DNA of 64,000 bases from Arion vulgaris (lineage: Eukaryota; Mollusca; Gastropoda; Stylommatophora; Arionidae), in assembly GCA_020796225.1 (NCBI GenBank), contig CM036754.1, positions 42,073,779 through 42,137,778 of the forward strand, given 5' to 3'. Both the position numbers and the translations under genes were made by a program. Shown here piece by piece: positions 13,701 through 21,429 of this stretch (its first letter is position 1; each line of letters begins with the position of its first letter). The notes under the pieces were generated by a model. It ran no database searches and was not told the DNA's origin. It saw only the letters and a program-made list of their open reading frames with translations.

Positions 13701-16700
13701 ACTTGAGAACTGCCTGAAAAAATATCATCTTCTGGCGCCAAAGGTCAGTGGATGATTTCAATAGATAAACAAACAGTAATGTGTATGTATCATCAAGATA
13801 AGAAACAAATTGTGTTTGACGATACATTGCATCGATACTTCAACGGAAAGATACCACGTTATTCAATCTGAGCCATGGACATCTTTGCTTGGGCTACCTG
13901 GCACGACTGAAGGGAACAACTGACCGCAACCACAGTTGGCGGATAGTGGAACTGCCTTCAGAAGTAGAGGGTCAGCTGCGATATAAGCTAGCTTATAGTA
14001 GATTTTCAAAAAGCAGTCGTGGACCAAATTGCGGTGTCCTCCCGTGCAGGATGGGGATGGGTAGCAAGTGGTACTGATACCCTGTACAAAATACAACATA
14101 TATTCTATGATGGGAGACACCAAGCAAAAAAAGAGTCACTATAAACTCTTGCTATGAGGAAGAAACTAAGAAACCATCGGAAAACAAACCAACTCCAGGA
14201 GCATATGGTGACATCACAGAACCCACCAGCAAATGTTGAATGCTCTGACTGAAACCAACCCTCTCCCAAGCTATGGAACAAATAGCAGTCCTCTCCATTG
14301 AGAGGTAGTCTTGTTTTCTATTTCTATGACACTTCTCCAAGTATACAGGGATTAAACTATAGTGTTCTGGAGGCACACCCTGCACAAAAGCCCAGGTTGG
14401 TGAGCTTGACGGCAGAAGACTGTTCTCACCTAGAGTAGAACAACTCCAGACAAACCCTGGAAGACAGATCTCATCAGCAGGGTACTGCTCTTGTCTAGAG
14501 AGCAAACTAAAAAAAATGTTGCCATTAACTGATGTTGCCAAGAACAGTCGGAACAACAACCTGTTGTTAGATTCATTGAAAAACAGACTAAAATCTTGGC
14601 CACCTGGTGAGAATGAACCTGAATACATCAGTTGCAGGAGCGTACAACCTGAAAATGTTATCCTCAAGAGGAAGGGCAGACCAAGAAAAAGATGGATTGA
14701 TGGAGTTATAGATATCTTAAAACTCCACAATATCACATCGTATCAAGTGACCGAGCGTGTACTATCTCGGAAACCAATCATCATTTAAACCTGCGACAAT
14801 TAATGGCAAATAGCAGAGAAGGACAAAAGAAAATAGATGTTGCCATTAACAGATTGTGTTTGCCATTTTTGCTGGGAAGGAATCGACAGATAAGAATATT
14901 TCAATGGCCATTCGATCCAAGCAATCTGGCTCGTTATAATACTTGCAAATTTCTGCCGTGCAATTAATCCATTTTTTCTTGCTTACCAGTTTTTATTAAA
15001 TGAGTTTTTATTTTCCAGTTTGTTTTTTGATGAGGGCAGAGAAGACTTAGCCAGTCATATCTTTGATCTACTTAAACCAGGGGTAAGTGTTTATATATTT
15101 ACAATTCTGTAACCTTCTATAATGATGAAACACATTAAAAACAAAGTACTGTAGTTTTACAAAGTACAAAAACAATATACAGTGATGTTTCAACCAAAAG
15201 GCCATTATCAAGCAAGGGATACACCAGAAGCGAAGAAATTCAGACTGCTTAAATGGCAGATATAACGTGAAAATCATAGCATATCCTTTACAGGGCTTAG
15301 CCATCAACCACAGTAAACGAGTCGTCGATTTTTTAAGGCACCACTTATACGTTCAGTAGTTATTGCTTTCTGAAAGATATCTATTTTTACTGAATGTAAA
15401 AATCCATGAGAACGAATTTGCTTCCAAACTGCCCACTGCGGAGTTTGAACCAAGTTGTGATCTAGCTCACTACTGCTTAAGCTACAGACTCCCACACATA
15501 ACATATACAATTAGACAATAAGTCCTCAGCAGCCCTCTACAATGCAACATTACAGAATAGATGTAGTTCTGCTGACCATCTGTCCCAGTGCTTAAAGTTT
15601 TAAACAAAGGTGTATTCCTTCACTATTCTTATTTAACCTTGACATAGAAACCATAAAGGATAACAGCAGAAGCATTTGATGCATTCTTACTTAAGTATCT
15701 TACCTGAGTAAAACTAAATTATTCGTTCACTCTCTCGTGGAGCCATCAGGATATTTTTTGGGTATTCCTGATCTCAGTGTAGGTGAGATCGAGTTCCTAT
15801 TCCTATCAGAGACAGACAATAAAACGTAGGTCCTGTGTTCATGTTGAGCTTCTAACAGAACCTTTGGCAGTTCAAAATCAAGAAAAACAGGCTGGAAAGC
15901 TGCTGCATGGGCAAAATTTGTTAGTAAAATTAGCAAATAAAATTCTTACAAAATATTTTCATCTTCTAATTTACATCGGGGAACCTCGCCGGTGCTGCGG
16001 TTTTTGTTCAGTGCCTCTGAGATCTTCCTGTTTAAGAAAGAGATCGGCGCACACATGGTTACTCACTGAAGTGCAATGATGATAGTCCTATCAATTATTC
16101 ATTCAATCATTTTAGAAAAGTTTCTATTTAGAAATTTGAGAAAAGGTAAAATTTTCCATTTATATTTTGTATTTCAAATTAAGTAATAATTATTTTTTTG
16201 TGTTTCAAATTAAGTAATAATTATTTTATTGAATTTGTAACAAATGTGCGTCAAATTTTTTTTTTTTATGGGTTCAGGGTCAAGCTCTCATGTTTGCTCC
16301 ACCAAGAAGTGGAACTTTTCAGAAATTTGAGGAGATTGCTCAGAGGTTATTCCAAGTCTGGGTAGATGAACAGTATGACTGTCGAGTGTGGAATATACAT
16401 CTTGAGGTAAGTCTTACATATATATTCCTCTCGTGCCATTGTATGTTACATAGGGCCTGCAAGTAATTTCTCCGGACATCTCTCCTGGACAGCTCACTCA
16501 ATATCTTCCATGGAATTGAGTCCAATATTTCTTGATTCTCTCAGTAAAGTTTGATTCAGTGTTTCCTTGTCGTCCTCTTTTTCTTGAACCCTTTGCCTCT
16601 CACTTCAATGCCTGCTTTGGTACTTTGATCATTTCTTCTCATGGTATGCCCAACATATTTCCATCTTCTTATAACAATTGTTACTAGTGGTTGACTAGAC

Positions 16701-17810
16701 ATTAGACTGATTTCATCACTTCTTCTGAATTTGTCCCATTTTATGTTCATTATTTTTACGAGACATCTATTTTCAAATGTATTTAACTCACTTTCTATAT
16801 CTTTTGTCAAGTGTGGATTATACATCTTGAGGTATGTGTCATATAAAGCACTGTGAACAAGATTGTCTCAACACATTAAGTACCAAAAACTACAAGAGCT
16901 GTGATAGTATATTGTTAGTACACTTGCTTCATAAGCGTGTGGTCTGGTCTCAATTCAACAGTGGGAGCAAAATTTTATATCTACCATAACAGCTCTCAGG
17001 TCGACCCAACCACAATTGGGTACAAGAAAAGCACTGGGAAGTGAAGGCGTTAGGTGTGATGTTGACCACATGACCCATCAATTGCCTATGATCAAAGAAA
17101 ACTGGCTGATGCTGCAAATAAGAATGAGAAAATTAAAGTATTTTGGACATATAAAAAACATAACGGTTTAGAAAAGACCATTATGAAAGGACACATCCTG
17201 GCGAAGAGGAAGACCACAGAGAAGATGGATTCAGGTATGCACTGATGATTTCAGCATGATGACAACAAAGGCCTTTGAGAGAAGAAAATTCCAAGGAACT
17301 GTTAGGGTGGCAACGTTCTGCTTAGGACAAGATATTAGAGATATATTGGGCCAATATATATTTTTTTTCTATCTCGAGATATATTGGATAATACCGTGTT
17401 AGTCCTGTATTTGTCATTGACTGTCGACACTAAATGGGTGATGTGGTCATCATCACACTGGCTGTCTTTACTTCCTAGAGATCTTCCTGGTACCCAATTG
17501 AGACTGGATCAATCTGTGAGCCTTTACAGTCTGAAAATAGTCCACGCTCACTCTGGAATTGAACCCGGATCACTAACCTAAGAAGCAAGTTCCATAACAA
17601 CTATGCTACTCCTGCTCTCTGTCAATATATTAATAAGAATGAAATAAATACAGAAAATATTTTCTCCATTAATTTGTTGTTTGATTTGTTTGTTTTCAGA
17701 TGTTGAAAGAGAGTCCAGATATATATGATGCATCACTTCACTTTCCTGTCATGATGAAACTGACAAAACCATTGTCATCATCTCGTGATGTCACTCCAGA
17801 ATCCAGATGA
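1605..17810 (+). CDS. CAMKMT: Calmodulin-lysine N-methyltransferase, ten exons (5' end outside window)
   Basis: Exons 1605-1783, 3736-3797, 5969-6029, 8178-8232, 9830-9893, 12245-12299, 13282-13356, 15019-15082, 16278-16406 and 17700-17810 all have AG acceptors and GT donors and join without a frame break (855 bp, 284 codons plus TGA). The product matches CAMKMT, a class I SAM-dependent enzyme that trimethylates a calmodulin lysine. Visible motifs, in residues of this partial product: VSVCRFHSFGL near the start; NNTGNV then VWPSEEV at the exon 2/3 junction; SAM-binding CELGGGMTCLAG (about 106-117); acidic-loop ELTDGN (130-135); motif DTVICADCLFFDE (177-189); FAPPRSGTF; and a C-terminal SPDIYDASLHFPV block. 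The human enzyme is about 320 residues, so roughly 40 N-terminal residues are missing to the left. No canonical AATAAA is obvious between the stop and 18000. The introns are filled with SINEs and LINE pieces. Confidence 0.95.
1855..2480 (+). mobile_element. LINE 3' fragment (CQTWTL family)
   Basis: Encodes NANQMIGQMTPILKCKHGTL-like sequence, then LRYQCQTWTLTSNNRRKLVT and RRDRLRNEDIRKK, followed by GRPRKRW. This is the C-terminus of a non-LTR RT ORF. Related copies are at 22325-22895, 35345-35930 and 51660-51965. Confidence 0.72.
2500..2658 (-). mobile_element. GAA-SINE type C, 5'-truncated
   Basis: Reverse-strand copy of the C family body (TCCATATCGACCACTTGTTA, TGCGCCTACAAGTAG). It lacks the head and is cut where the chimera at 2673 begins. 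Confidence 0.65.
2673..3183 (-). mobile_element. SINE-LINE chimera, copy 1, with 14-bp TSD
   Basis: On the minus strand it starts with the GAA-SINE head (CGAGTGGTTACTGGGGCCC, then ACGTCGTAAGAGGCGACTAA-like sequence near 3110). It continues into the C-terminal coding part of an RNase H-type LINE (DLRRK..PTYTSVQDKLYGV) and ends in (GAA)n. Flanks 2659-2672 and 3184-3197 are a 14-bp duplication with one mismatch. Confidence 0.8.
3184..3362 (+). repeat. Tandem repeat of about 76 bp with internal hairpin
   Basis: Units start at 3186, 3262 and 3339 (partial). Each full unit contains the 11-bp inverted repeat CTATTTAATTG / CAATTAAATAG around a 6-8 base loop. Confidence 0.8.
3375..3590 (+). mobile_element. 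LINE 3'-end fragment
   Basis: In shifted frames it encodes a tail of the type MAKNREGWRAFVAALNTMGI, the usual last residues of a non-LTR ORF2. Short and degraded. Confidence 0.5.
3736..3797 (+). CDS. CAMKMT: CAMKMT exon
   Basis: Acceptor TTCTTATAG and donor GTAAGT. It encodes HLSGALTAERLNGFNNTGNV, matching the human SLNVEDVLTSFDNTGNV block. Phases 2 in and 1 out agree with both neighbours. Confidence 0.92.
3815..4150 (-). mobile_element. LINE 3'-end fragment
   Basis: The minus strand resembles the terminal region of an ORF2 (NASVLQQ.. then FGH-type and QDIIDDLR-type motifs) and is the same family as 28745-29160 and 36120-36520, recognised by the shared start TCATCATCATCAA. Confidence 0.6.
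4370..4618 (+). mobile_element. tRNA-derived SINE family 1
   Basis: It starts GGGATCTCTGTGGCTAAGTG with box A-like TGGCTAAGTGG and box B-like GGATTCGAATCT, then a conserved body (GATAGTTGCAGAAGCTAC, CTCGGCAGGTGGC). Other copies: 6789-7067(-), 23075-23319(+), 24628-24850(+), 28378-28610(+), 53195-53700(-). Confidence 0.82.
4620..5250. other. AT-rich intron sequence, nothing recognised
   Basis: No coding, RNA or repeat signal I can support. It is intronic to CAMKMT. Confidence 0.6.
5255..5475 (+). repeat. LINE remnant followed by about 36-bp tandem repeat
   Basis: 5255-5325 encodes ATEMWFYKRILRIQW, a LINE ORF2 motif. 5340-5470 holds about three units built on CCGGACAAGCAATCTGATTC and CTCTGCACTAT. 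Confidence 0.65.
5550..5823 (+). mobile_element. GAA-SINE type C
   Basis: It starts near TTGCTGGAGCCC, has the head motif GCATGTTGTAAGAGGCGACT, then CCTAGTAAATAAAAGGACGC, and ends CGTTTGAAGAAGAAGAAG. Close to full length. Confidence 0.8.
5969..6029 (+). CDS. CAMKMT: CAMKMT exon with WPSEEV motif
   Basis: Acceptor TGTTCCAG and donor GTTAGT. It encodes VWPSEEVMTYYCMQHVQDF, the family-defining WPSEE segment. With the only visible splice sites an extra Cys codon is created at the junction (NTGNV-C-VWPSEEV), where the human protein reads NTGNVWPSEEV. Confidence 0.92.
6030..6140 (+). repeat. Tandem duplication of about 50 bp
   Basis: ATGTTATCAACAGTAGCTAG...GTGTACATATGTGCTGACA occurs twice in a row, starting just after the CAMKMT exon donor. 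Confidence 0.8.
6252..6504 (-). mobile_element. GAA-SINE type C, full length with 12-bp TSD
   Basis: Reverse-strand C copy, 253 bp. Flanks 6240-6251 and 6505-6516 are the same 12-mer GTATAGTGCACC, direct evidence for target-primed insertion. Confidence 0.9.
6789..7067 (-). mobile_element. tRNA-derived SINE family 1
   Basis: Minus-strand copy. The reverse of the box B region (TAGATTCGAACCCACAACC) and of the TTGCCATAGAGATCCC head are both visible. Confidence 0.82.
7070..7435. other. AT-rich intron sequence, nothing recognised
   Basis: No supportable feature. Confidence 0.55.
7435..7570 (-). mobile_element. LINE 3'-end fragment
   Basis: The minus strand encodes a tail like SWRELQEIARDRKTWHELVE followed by G.CPI; the same family is at 12400-12700(+). 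Confidence 0.6.
7955..8062 (+). mobile_element. Degraded GAA-SINE type C 3' half
   Basis: It retains CACATACGGATCACAAAGAG and AAGTGGTTGATATG; the head is lost. Confidence 0.5.
8178..8232 (+). CDS. CAMKMT: CAMKMT exon with SAM-binding motif I
   Basis: Acceptor GTTTCAG and donor GTAAGC. It encodes GQRVCELGGGMTCLAGVA. The E-L-G-G-G loop is the SAM-binding glycine motif of class I methyltransferases and is essentially identical to human CAMKMT. Confidence 0.95.
8279..8735 (+). mobile_element. tRNA-Leu-like SINE family 3, split by a LINE 3' end
   Basis: Head GTCTGGCCGTGGGGATTAGA and box B GGTTCAATCC; the body runs to 8458 and resumes at 8671. The other copy is 46600-46825, whose body reads straight across, confirming the split. 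Confidence 0.72.
8459..8670 (+). mobile_element. LINE 3' end nested in SINE, with TSD
   Basis: It encodes a typical ORF2 C-terminus (LGYKTIRDLHLLAMNRITW) and ends with an (AACT)n tail. CATGTCCCCC flanks both sides (about 8448 and 8670), a duplicated target inside the SINE. Confidence 0.72.
8950..9270 (-). mobile_element. LINE 3'-end fragment (IMNIKW family)
   Basis: The minus strand reads the post-RT tail (GGAGATATGTTGGGCATACC encodes RYVGHT, then RRNDQ). Same family as 16413-16810. Confidence 0.65.
9320..9720 (-). mobile_element. SINE family 2 copy plus a related tRNA-like fragment
   Basis: 9490-9715 carries TTTACTTTCCAGTGTTTCTC and CTGAGAGCCGTCGGTCTGAA, the reverse of family 2. 9320-9480 has a reversed box B-like GAACTGAACCCACACC. 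Confidence 0.6.
9830..9893 (+). CDS. CAMKMT: CAMKMT exon with acidic loop
   Basis: Acceptor TTTGCAG and donor GTAAGT. It encodes LGINSEAAHVELTDGNQASV. The Asp of LTDGN is in the position that contacts the SAM ribose in this fold. Confidence 0.93.
10268..11847. mobile_element. Non-autonomous hAT transposon, 1580 bp, 8-bp TSD
   Basis: Flanked by TTCCTATG at 10260-10267 and 11848-11855, an 8-bp TSD typical of hAT. The left end CAGTGGCGGCTTGTGG and the reverse complement of the right end CAGGTGCGGCTCATC are imperfect terminal inverted repeats of the hAT CAG type. No transposase ORF is present. Inside are a 225-bp tandem duplication (10600-11060) and a duplicated right subterminal region (11485-11650 against 11690-11840). 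Confidence 0.86.
10600..11060 (+). repeat. Tandem pair of F repeat units inside the hAT
   Basis: Two units of about 225 bp share GATATGCCACAATTTTC, GGCAATTTGGTC and AAACGTTTCTGTGTATTG. A perfect hairpin GAAGTGAA / TTCACTTC precedes the GGC...GTC hairpin in unit 1. Confidence 0.85.
12000..12145 (-). mobile_element. GAA-SINE type C, truncated
   Basis: The reverse tail and body (TTCTTTTTTGAACGCTCCAT, TTGACCACTTGTTAAACCAC) are present; the head is missing. Confidence 0.6.
12245..12299 (+). CDS. CAMKMT: CAMKMT exon
   Basis: Acceptor TTTTCAG and donor GTAGGT. It encodes NLWRIIESNSFGATTVNA with split codons at both ends that join in frame. It is the least conserved exon, corresponding to the human helix NVQDIITRNQKAG. 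Confidence 0.85.
12400..12700 (+). mobile_element. LINE 3'-end fragment
   Basis: It ends with sequence for WRELQEIARDRKTWHELIEG-LCTSWG, a non-LTR ORF2 terminus. Confidence 0.65.
12813..13097 (+). mobile_element. tRNA-derived SINE family 2, full length with TSD
   Basis: Head GAGAGCCGCTGTAGCGTAGT (box A-like TAGCGTAGTTG) and box B-like GGTTCAGCTCC, body CTCAGGTCGACCGAGCC. ATACATTATG flanks it at 12803-12812 and 13098-13107. It ends in T-run and (TA)n. Copies: 16895-17100(+), 17360-17620(-), 22905-23400(-), 31905-32150(-), 53327-53589(-). Confidence 0.85.
13282..13356 (+). CDS. CAMKMT: CAMKMT exon with ICAD motif
   Basis: Acceptor ATCTTTAG and donor GTATGT. It encodes LLRWGMGKVEPLLQAVFDTV followed by ICAD. 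Human has VLRWDN...FDIVMCADCLFLD, so strand 4 of the Rossmann-like fold is present. Confidence 0.93.
13420..14500. other. Unassigned intron stretch, possible decayed element
   Basis: Short ORFs on both strands but no family I can name. It leads into LINE-like sequence at 14500, so it may be an older part of the same element. Confidence 0.35.
14500..14790 (+). mobile_element. LINE 3'-like fragment
   Basis: It encodes KRKGRPRKRWIDGVIDILKL, the GRPRKRW motif common near non-LTR ORF2 C-termini. Confidence 0.55.
15019..15082 (+). CDS. CAMKMT: CAMKMT exon
   Basis: Acceptor TTTTCCAG and donor GTAAGT. It completes the split Cys codon and encodes LFFDEGREDLASHIFDLLKP-G, matching human [20 protein letters not shown]. 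It ends at phase 0. Confidence 0.93.
15115..15300 (-). repeat. F repeat (GAAACGTT hairpin family)
   Basis: The reverse strand carries CTTGCTTGATAATGGCC and TGTATATTG, with the same flanking order as 35145-35290 and 42755-42880. Confidence 0.7.
15300..15515 (-). mobile_element. tRNA-derived SINE family 5
   Basis: The reverse strand begins TGTGGGAGTCTGTAGCTTAA with box B-like TTGGTTCAAACTCC. It shares its whole length with 19668-19905. Confidence 0.7.
15700..16110 (+). mobile_element. SINE family 4, uninterrupted copy
   Basis: It contains GAGATCGAGTTCCTATTCCT, TCTTCTAATTTACATCGGGG and AAGAGATCGGCGCACACATG in order; it serves as the empty-site reference for the hAT insertion. Confidence 0.78.
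16278..16406 (+). CDS. CAMKMT: CAMKMT exon with duplicated donor downstream
   Basis: Acceptor GGTTCAG and donor GTAAGT. It encodes GQALMFAPPRSGTFQKFEEI and onward to VWNIHLE. The last 21 exon bases and 6 intron bases recur, with two mismatches, at 16811-16837 because a LINE fragment inserted here and duplicated its target. Confidence 0.93.
16413..16810 (-). mobile_element. 5'-truncated LINE in CAMKMT intron, TSD copies the splice donor
   Basis: The minus strand encodes IMNIKWDKFRRSDEISLMSS and RRNDQSTKAGIEVRGKGFKK. It is flanked by 27-bp duplications (16386-16412 and 16811-16837; two mismatches) made of the last 21 bases of the CAMKMT exon and the first 6 of the intron. Confidence 0.82.
16895..17100 (+). 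mobile_element. tRNA-derived SINE family 2
   Basis: Degraded copy with CATAAGCGTGTGGTCTGG, CAGCTCTCAGGTCGACCCAA and ACCACATGACCCATCA. Confidence 0.72.
17100..17340 (+). mobile_element. LINE 3'-end fragment
   Basis: Frames encode MRKLKYFGHIKKHNGLEKTI and MKGHILARR, the FGH motif region of an RTE-like ORF2 tail. Confidence 0.62.
17360..17620 (-). mobile_element. tRNA-derived SINE family 2
   Basis: Reverse copy: TGGGTGATGTGGTCATCATC, GAATTGAACCCGGATCAC (reverse box B) and CATAACAACTATGCTACTC (reverse head). It lies just before the last CAMKMT exon. Confidence 0.78.
17700..17810 (+). CDS. CAMKMT: CAMKMT terminal exon
   Basis: Acceptor TGTTTTCAG; ends in TGA at 17808-17810. It encodes MLKESPDIYDASLHFPVMMK then LTKPLSSSRDVTPESR. 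Human ends [25 protein letters not shown], so this product has a slightly longer polar tail. Confidence 0.94.
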   Translation: MLKESPDIYDASLHFPVMMKLTKPLSSSRDVTPESR

Positions 17811-18011
17811 ATCCAACTTTCTCTAGTTGTCCCCATTTTCTTCAGGACACAGTACCTTCCAATGACCGCCAGCAGTATGACTTGACTTAAAATATTATAT
17901 TTATATAACCTGTGACACCTCTGGCACATAGTACAGCAACAAATACACTGCATTCTTATTTGTTTCACTTGTCTCTTCTCTGTATTGTTTCAGCTGTGAT
18001 TCATTCCTTTT

Positions 18012-18254
18012 AGTTCTTCTTCCACTCCATAGCGACCACTTATTAAACTACTCTTTGTGATCTGAGAATAAGAGCAATTGTACGTTGTGCCAGTTCTGCG
18101 CATACAAGTAGGCCAGCACATTCTATTTCAGCTACGCTTTTTATTTACTAGGGTAGCTTCTCTAGACCCCTACCTCTGTCGCCTCTTGCGACGTGCCTTG
18201 TTGGTCAGAGTGTTACTATTCTTTGCTCCCTTGTGACCCGGCAACACATGGGCA
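18012..18254 (-). mobile_element. GAA-SINE type C, full length with 9-bp TSD
   Basis: Reverse C copy; ATTCCTTTT flanks it at 18003-18011 and 18255-18263. It lies 200 bp after the CAMKMT stop, so it may be in the 3' UTR. Confidence 0.85.
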
Positions 18255-18269
18255 ATTCCTTTTTGTTTC

Positions 18270-18655
18270 ATTTCTACTGCTCTCCTCCGAGTAGTTTTGG
18301 GTCTGCCACATTTTGTTTGCATCTCAGTGTAGTTTTTTTTTGACAGTTAGTCTCCATGCGTATCACGTATCGGAGAAATTTCCATCCTCTATTTTATAAG
18401 ATGGTGTTTATATTCTTGTGTGCTCCAATGATACATTGGACTTGGAAGACCGGAGCTTAGGTTCCTGGCAGGGTTGTCAAACGGGTCACTGAGGAGTGGC
18501 CAGACTAAATATTACTTCCTGGTCCTCATGATTGAGGGGGTTTGGCTTGAAGCTAACAATCCCATCCTGTAAAATCTGTTATGTTATGGAAACAGTATTA
18601 TATATGTCATTATAAATGATTGCACTTACTGAAATTTATAAAGCTGTTAGTTTCT
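18270..18655. other. Unassigned sequence after CAMKMT
   Basis: A possible LINE remnant (TCCTCCGAGTAGTTTTGGG), otherwise nothing I can support. Confidence 0.35.
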
Positions 18656-19085
18656 TCGCATCATCATCGTCCGGTGCTGTGCCGGCTGCCGTAGGCGATC
18701 ATAGATCTCCACAAATCTTTGTTTCTGGTGTTTGCTATCATCTCAGATGTTGACGCTCTACCGTGCCATGAAGTCAGGCTGTCCAAAATTTTCTCTCTCT
18801 GTCTCCCTTCAATTTTACTGGTTGTTCCAATGTGTTCTAAACCTCTCTTTCTCATCACTTGTCGAAAAATGATGACTGTCTCTTTTTTGTATTGATAATA
18901 ATTTTTCTCTGTGTCTTGGCCTCATTCAACACCTCCACATTTGTCATTTTAATAGTCGATGGAATTTTCATCATTCTTCTGTAAAACCACATCTCTGTTG
19001 CTCGTCTACAGCACCTGTTGGAATACTCTCTTGTTTCCTGGCATTCCATAGAAGGACAGTATTCACTCCATGACAACCTTTTACT
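18655..19085 (-). mobile_element. LINE ORF2 C-terminal fragment with one frame break
   Basis: The minus strand gives ATEMWFYRRMMKIPSTIKMT (NVEVLNEA) and then, in another frame, GRQREKILDSLTSWHGRAST, a single ORF2 tail broken by a shift near 18860. Confidence 0.78.
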
Positions 19086-19165
19086 TATTGCATAGTTTAG
19101 ACAGTAGGAAATGTGGACTTGACAATTTACTGGACGGAAATTCTTGGAGTGCTCTTCTTCATGAA
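19030..19165 (-). mobile_element. RNase H-type LINE fragment
   Basis: It matches 41610-41745 in order (TTTCCTGGCATTCCATAG; GACAATTTACTGGACGG). Confidence 0.55.
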
Positions 19166-19668
19166 GTGATTTATATTATGACCAGATCCGTGACATTAGC
19201 ACAATGGAATTATGTTATAGTATTTAATTACCTCTTCTACCATAAGGCATACAGATTTATCTAGATTTTATTGTTACTCATGGATATATTAGCAATTTGT
19301 TGATATTAATTATTATTAAATATTTTATATTACCAAATATCTAACAAGCAACTTTCAAATATTTGTGCATAAATGACGTCGATGTGAATTATTTTTGCTA
19401 ATGCTATTTCAAGATTTTTTGCAGTACTATCAAAATAAGCTGAAATGTATGTTGTATCACCATCACATTTTGTTTTCCAGCAAGAGCATAGAGTCATAAC
19501 TTATGTTGGCAATTTCTGTAACAGTTTATTTGCATGATAAGGTTGATAGCCCAATGCATAACACCCCCCACCCACACAACTTAATGTAACTTAAGGGATG
19601 ACTATTTTTGTATTATACACACACATTAGTTTACTGACTATATGAAATTCTAAATCGTTTGTGGCATA
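19165..19668. other. AT-rich intergenic sequence, nothing recognised
   Basis: No supportable feature; a short motif (TAACTTAAGGGATGACTATT) recurs near 32870. Confidence 0.5.
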
Positions 19669-19905
19669 TCCTTTATAGGACATAGCGATCATCCACAGTA
19701 AATTAATTGTTAATTTTCTAGGCACCACTTATATATTTAGTAGTTTTTCATTGCTTTCTGAACGGTGAGGTCTATTTTTACTGTTTGGAAAAATTCACTG
19801 CAACAAATTTGCTTCAAAACTGCCTGCCACTGAGTTTGAACCAGGTACTCTTGGGTTATGATCAAGTTCACTACCACTAAGCCACAGACACCCACTGACT
19901 GTTAT
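19668..19905 (-). mobile_element. tRNA-derived SINE family 5
   Basis: The reverse strand starts GGGTGTCTGTGGCTTAGTGG (box A) and has CTGGTTCAAACTCAG (box B). Confidence 0.75.
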
Positions 19906-19969
19906 GTGGAACAAAATTACAGCTTGCATATTTTTACAGGACAAGAGCCAAAGCACTGTTAGATCATTG

Positions 19970-21410
19970 AAGTAGTTGACTTATGATATGTTTGGTAAAT
20001 TATGCAGATGATATTAGTCTTTTGGCCAGCCGATATGAAAGTGCTCAAACAACAATAGATACCTTTTCCAGAACAGCTCAAACAATAGAATTAATATTGC
20101 AAAAACGATAGTAATGCAGAATAATATAAAAATCAGAAAATCTTATTAGGTTTAAGAATAAATAATAGAGGAAGTTCAAGATTTTATATACCTGGGAAGT
20201 ACAGTAGCACAGGACGATGATTCAGAAATGAACATCATAGGAAAAACCAAGAAAGCAAGTCAAACTTTTGCCATAGTCAACAAAATCTGAAACGCCAAAA
20301 GATTAAGTTTTAAAATGAAACTTGAGATATATAGCAGTTGTGTCTTAGGGGTGGGAGATGAGTGCTAGAAGATGACTCACAACATCAAACACAATTTGGA
20401 GACATTCGAAAATAAATGTTTAAGAAGAATTCTGTAAATTTTCTGACCACATATCTCTCTTGCGATCACCGCCAGACGATGTACCAGATTTCCCCATAAA
20501 TTCTATTTACATGGAAATCTGATTCATGCAGCCTTAGCATTGGTGTGTTTACGTCACATCTTGAGCGCCATTTGGAGCTCTGGTGCTTATCCTTTGACGA
20601 TGTGTCCGGTTTTAGAAAGCGTTTACTGGGCTCGCTCTCCGTCAGCCTTTGGCTGTCCCCAGCCGACCTGCAAGGCAGCAGGTTGATTTTCTGTTTGGGC
20701 TTACTCCCATAGCATTTGCCTCTCCCAGGGCTCCCACAAGGCAGTGGGGCTATTTGCCCATAGCTGGGGATCTGGATCTTGGATATCAGGGTAAATCCGC
20801 TCATATCACAAGTCTGGAGGGGGCCAGACCTCCACCGAGATTTTTTGTCGGGTTAACTCCCCAAGGACATTTTTTTTTTTAAACTGACCTAGGGAGTCCA
20901 TCTCCTAGGCGAGCCATTGCTCCGTTAGCCTTTGACCTCATGGTCAAAGTTTCCCGGTCTACACCGCTGGGAGGTGAGGTTGACTTGCGTGTTCTGAGGG
21001 TCATCAGCAGGCTACTGATTTTCACTTTTGTCCCTCCTAAGAGAGACTAGCCAATCCCAACCTTGCTGATTGCAGGGCTAGGCTCAGGACACACCTTGTA
21101 GACCTGACCACATATGATAGCAAATGAAGAGCTTTTAAACAAACTGTGCATTATTGGAGATAATTATTAAAAGATGATGATGGAGATAGATTAGGCATGT
21201 ATGTTGCATGCTAGTAGGGACATCAACTAGGACAGCTCTCTGATGGACATCGGATAGAAAGAGAAGGCCTGGATGCTCAAAGGAAACATGGAGAAGAATG
21301 TGGTGTGACGTGGAATAGAAAGGCGGAAGAACAGCAACAATGGAAATCTAATGTAGAAGTCTTATGTGTCAAACGGGACATGAAGAGGATGTGTGCACAC
21401 TGAGAATATT
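19970..21410 (+). mobile_element. LINE RT fragment, interrupted at 20455-21103
   Basis: 5' piece: YLGSTVAQDDDSEMNIIGKT, ENKCLRRIL. 3' piece from 21104: NEELLNKLCIIGD-like sequence. They join into one post-RT domain once the insert is removed. Confidence 0.75.
20455..21103. mobile_element. G repeat, about 650 bp, with 12-bp TSD
   Basis: CTGACCACATAT flanks it exactly (20443-20454; 21104-21115), inside a LINE. It is GC-richer than its surroundings. A second diverged copy spans about 31040-31680. No protein family is recognisable, and the insertion class is unknown. Confidence 0.75.
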
Positions 21411-21429
21411 TGGTTGGGCTGGCCTCGAA

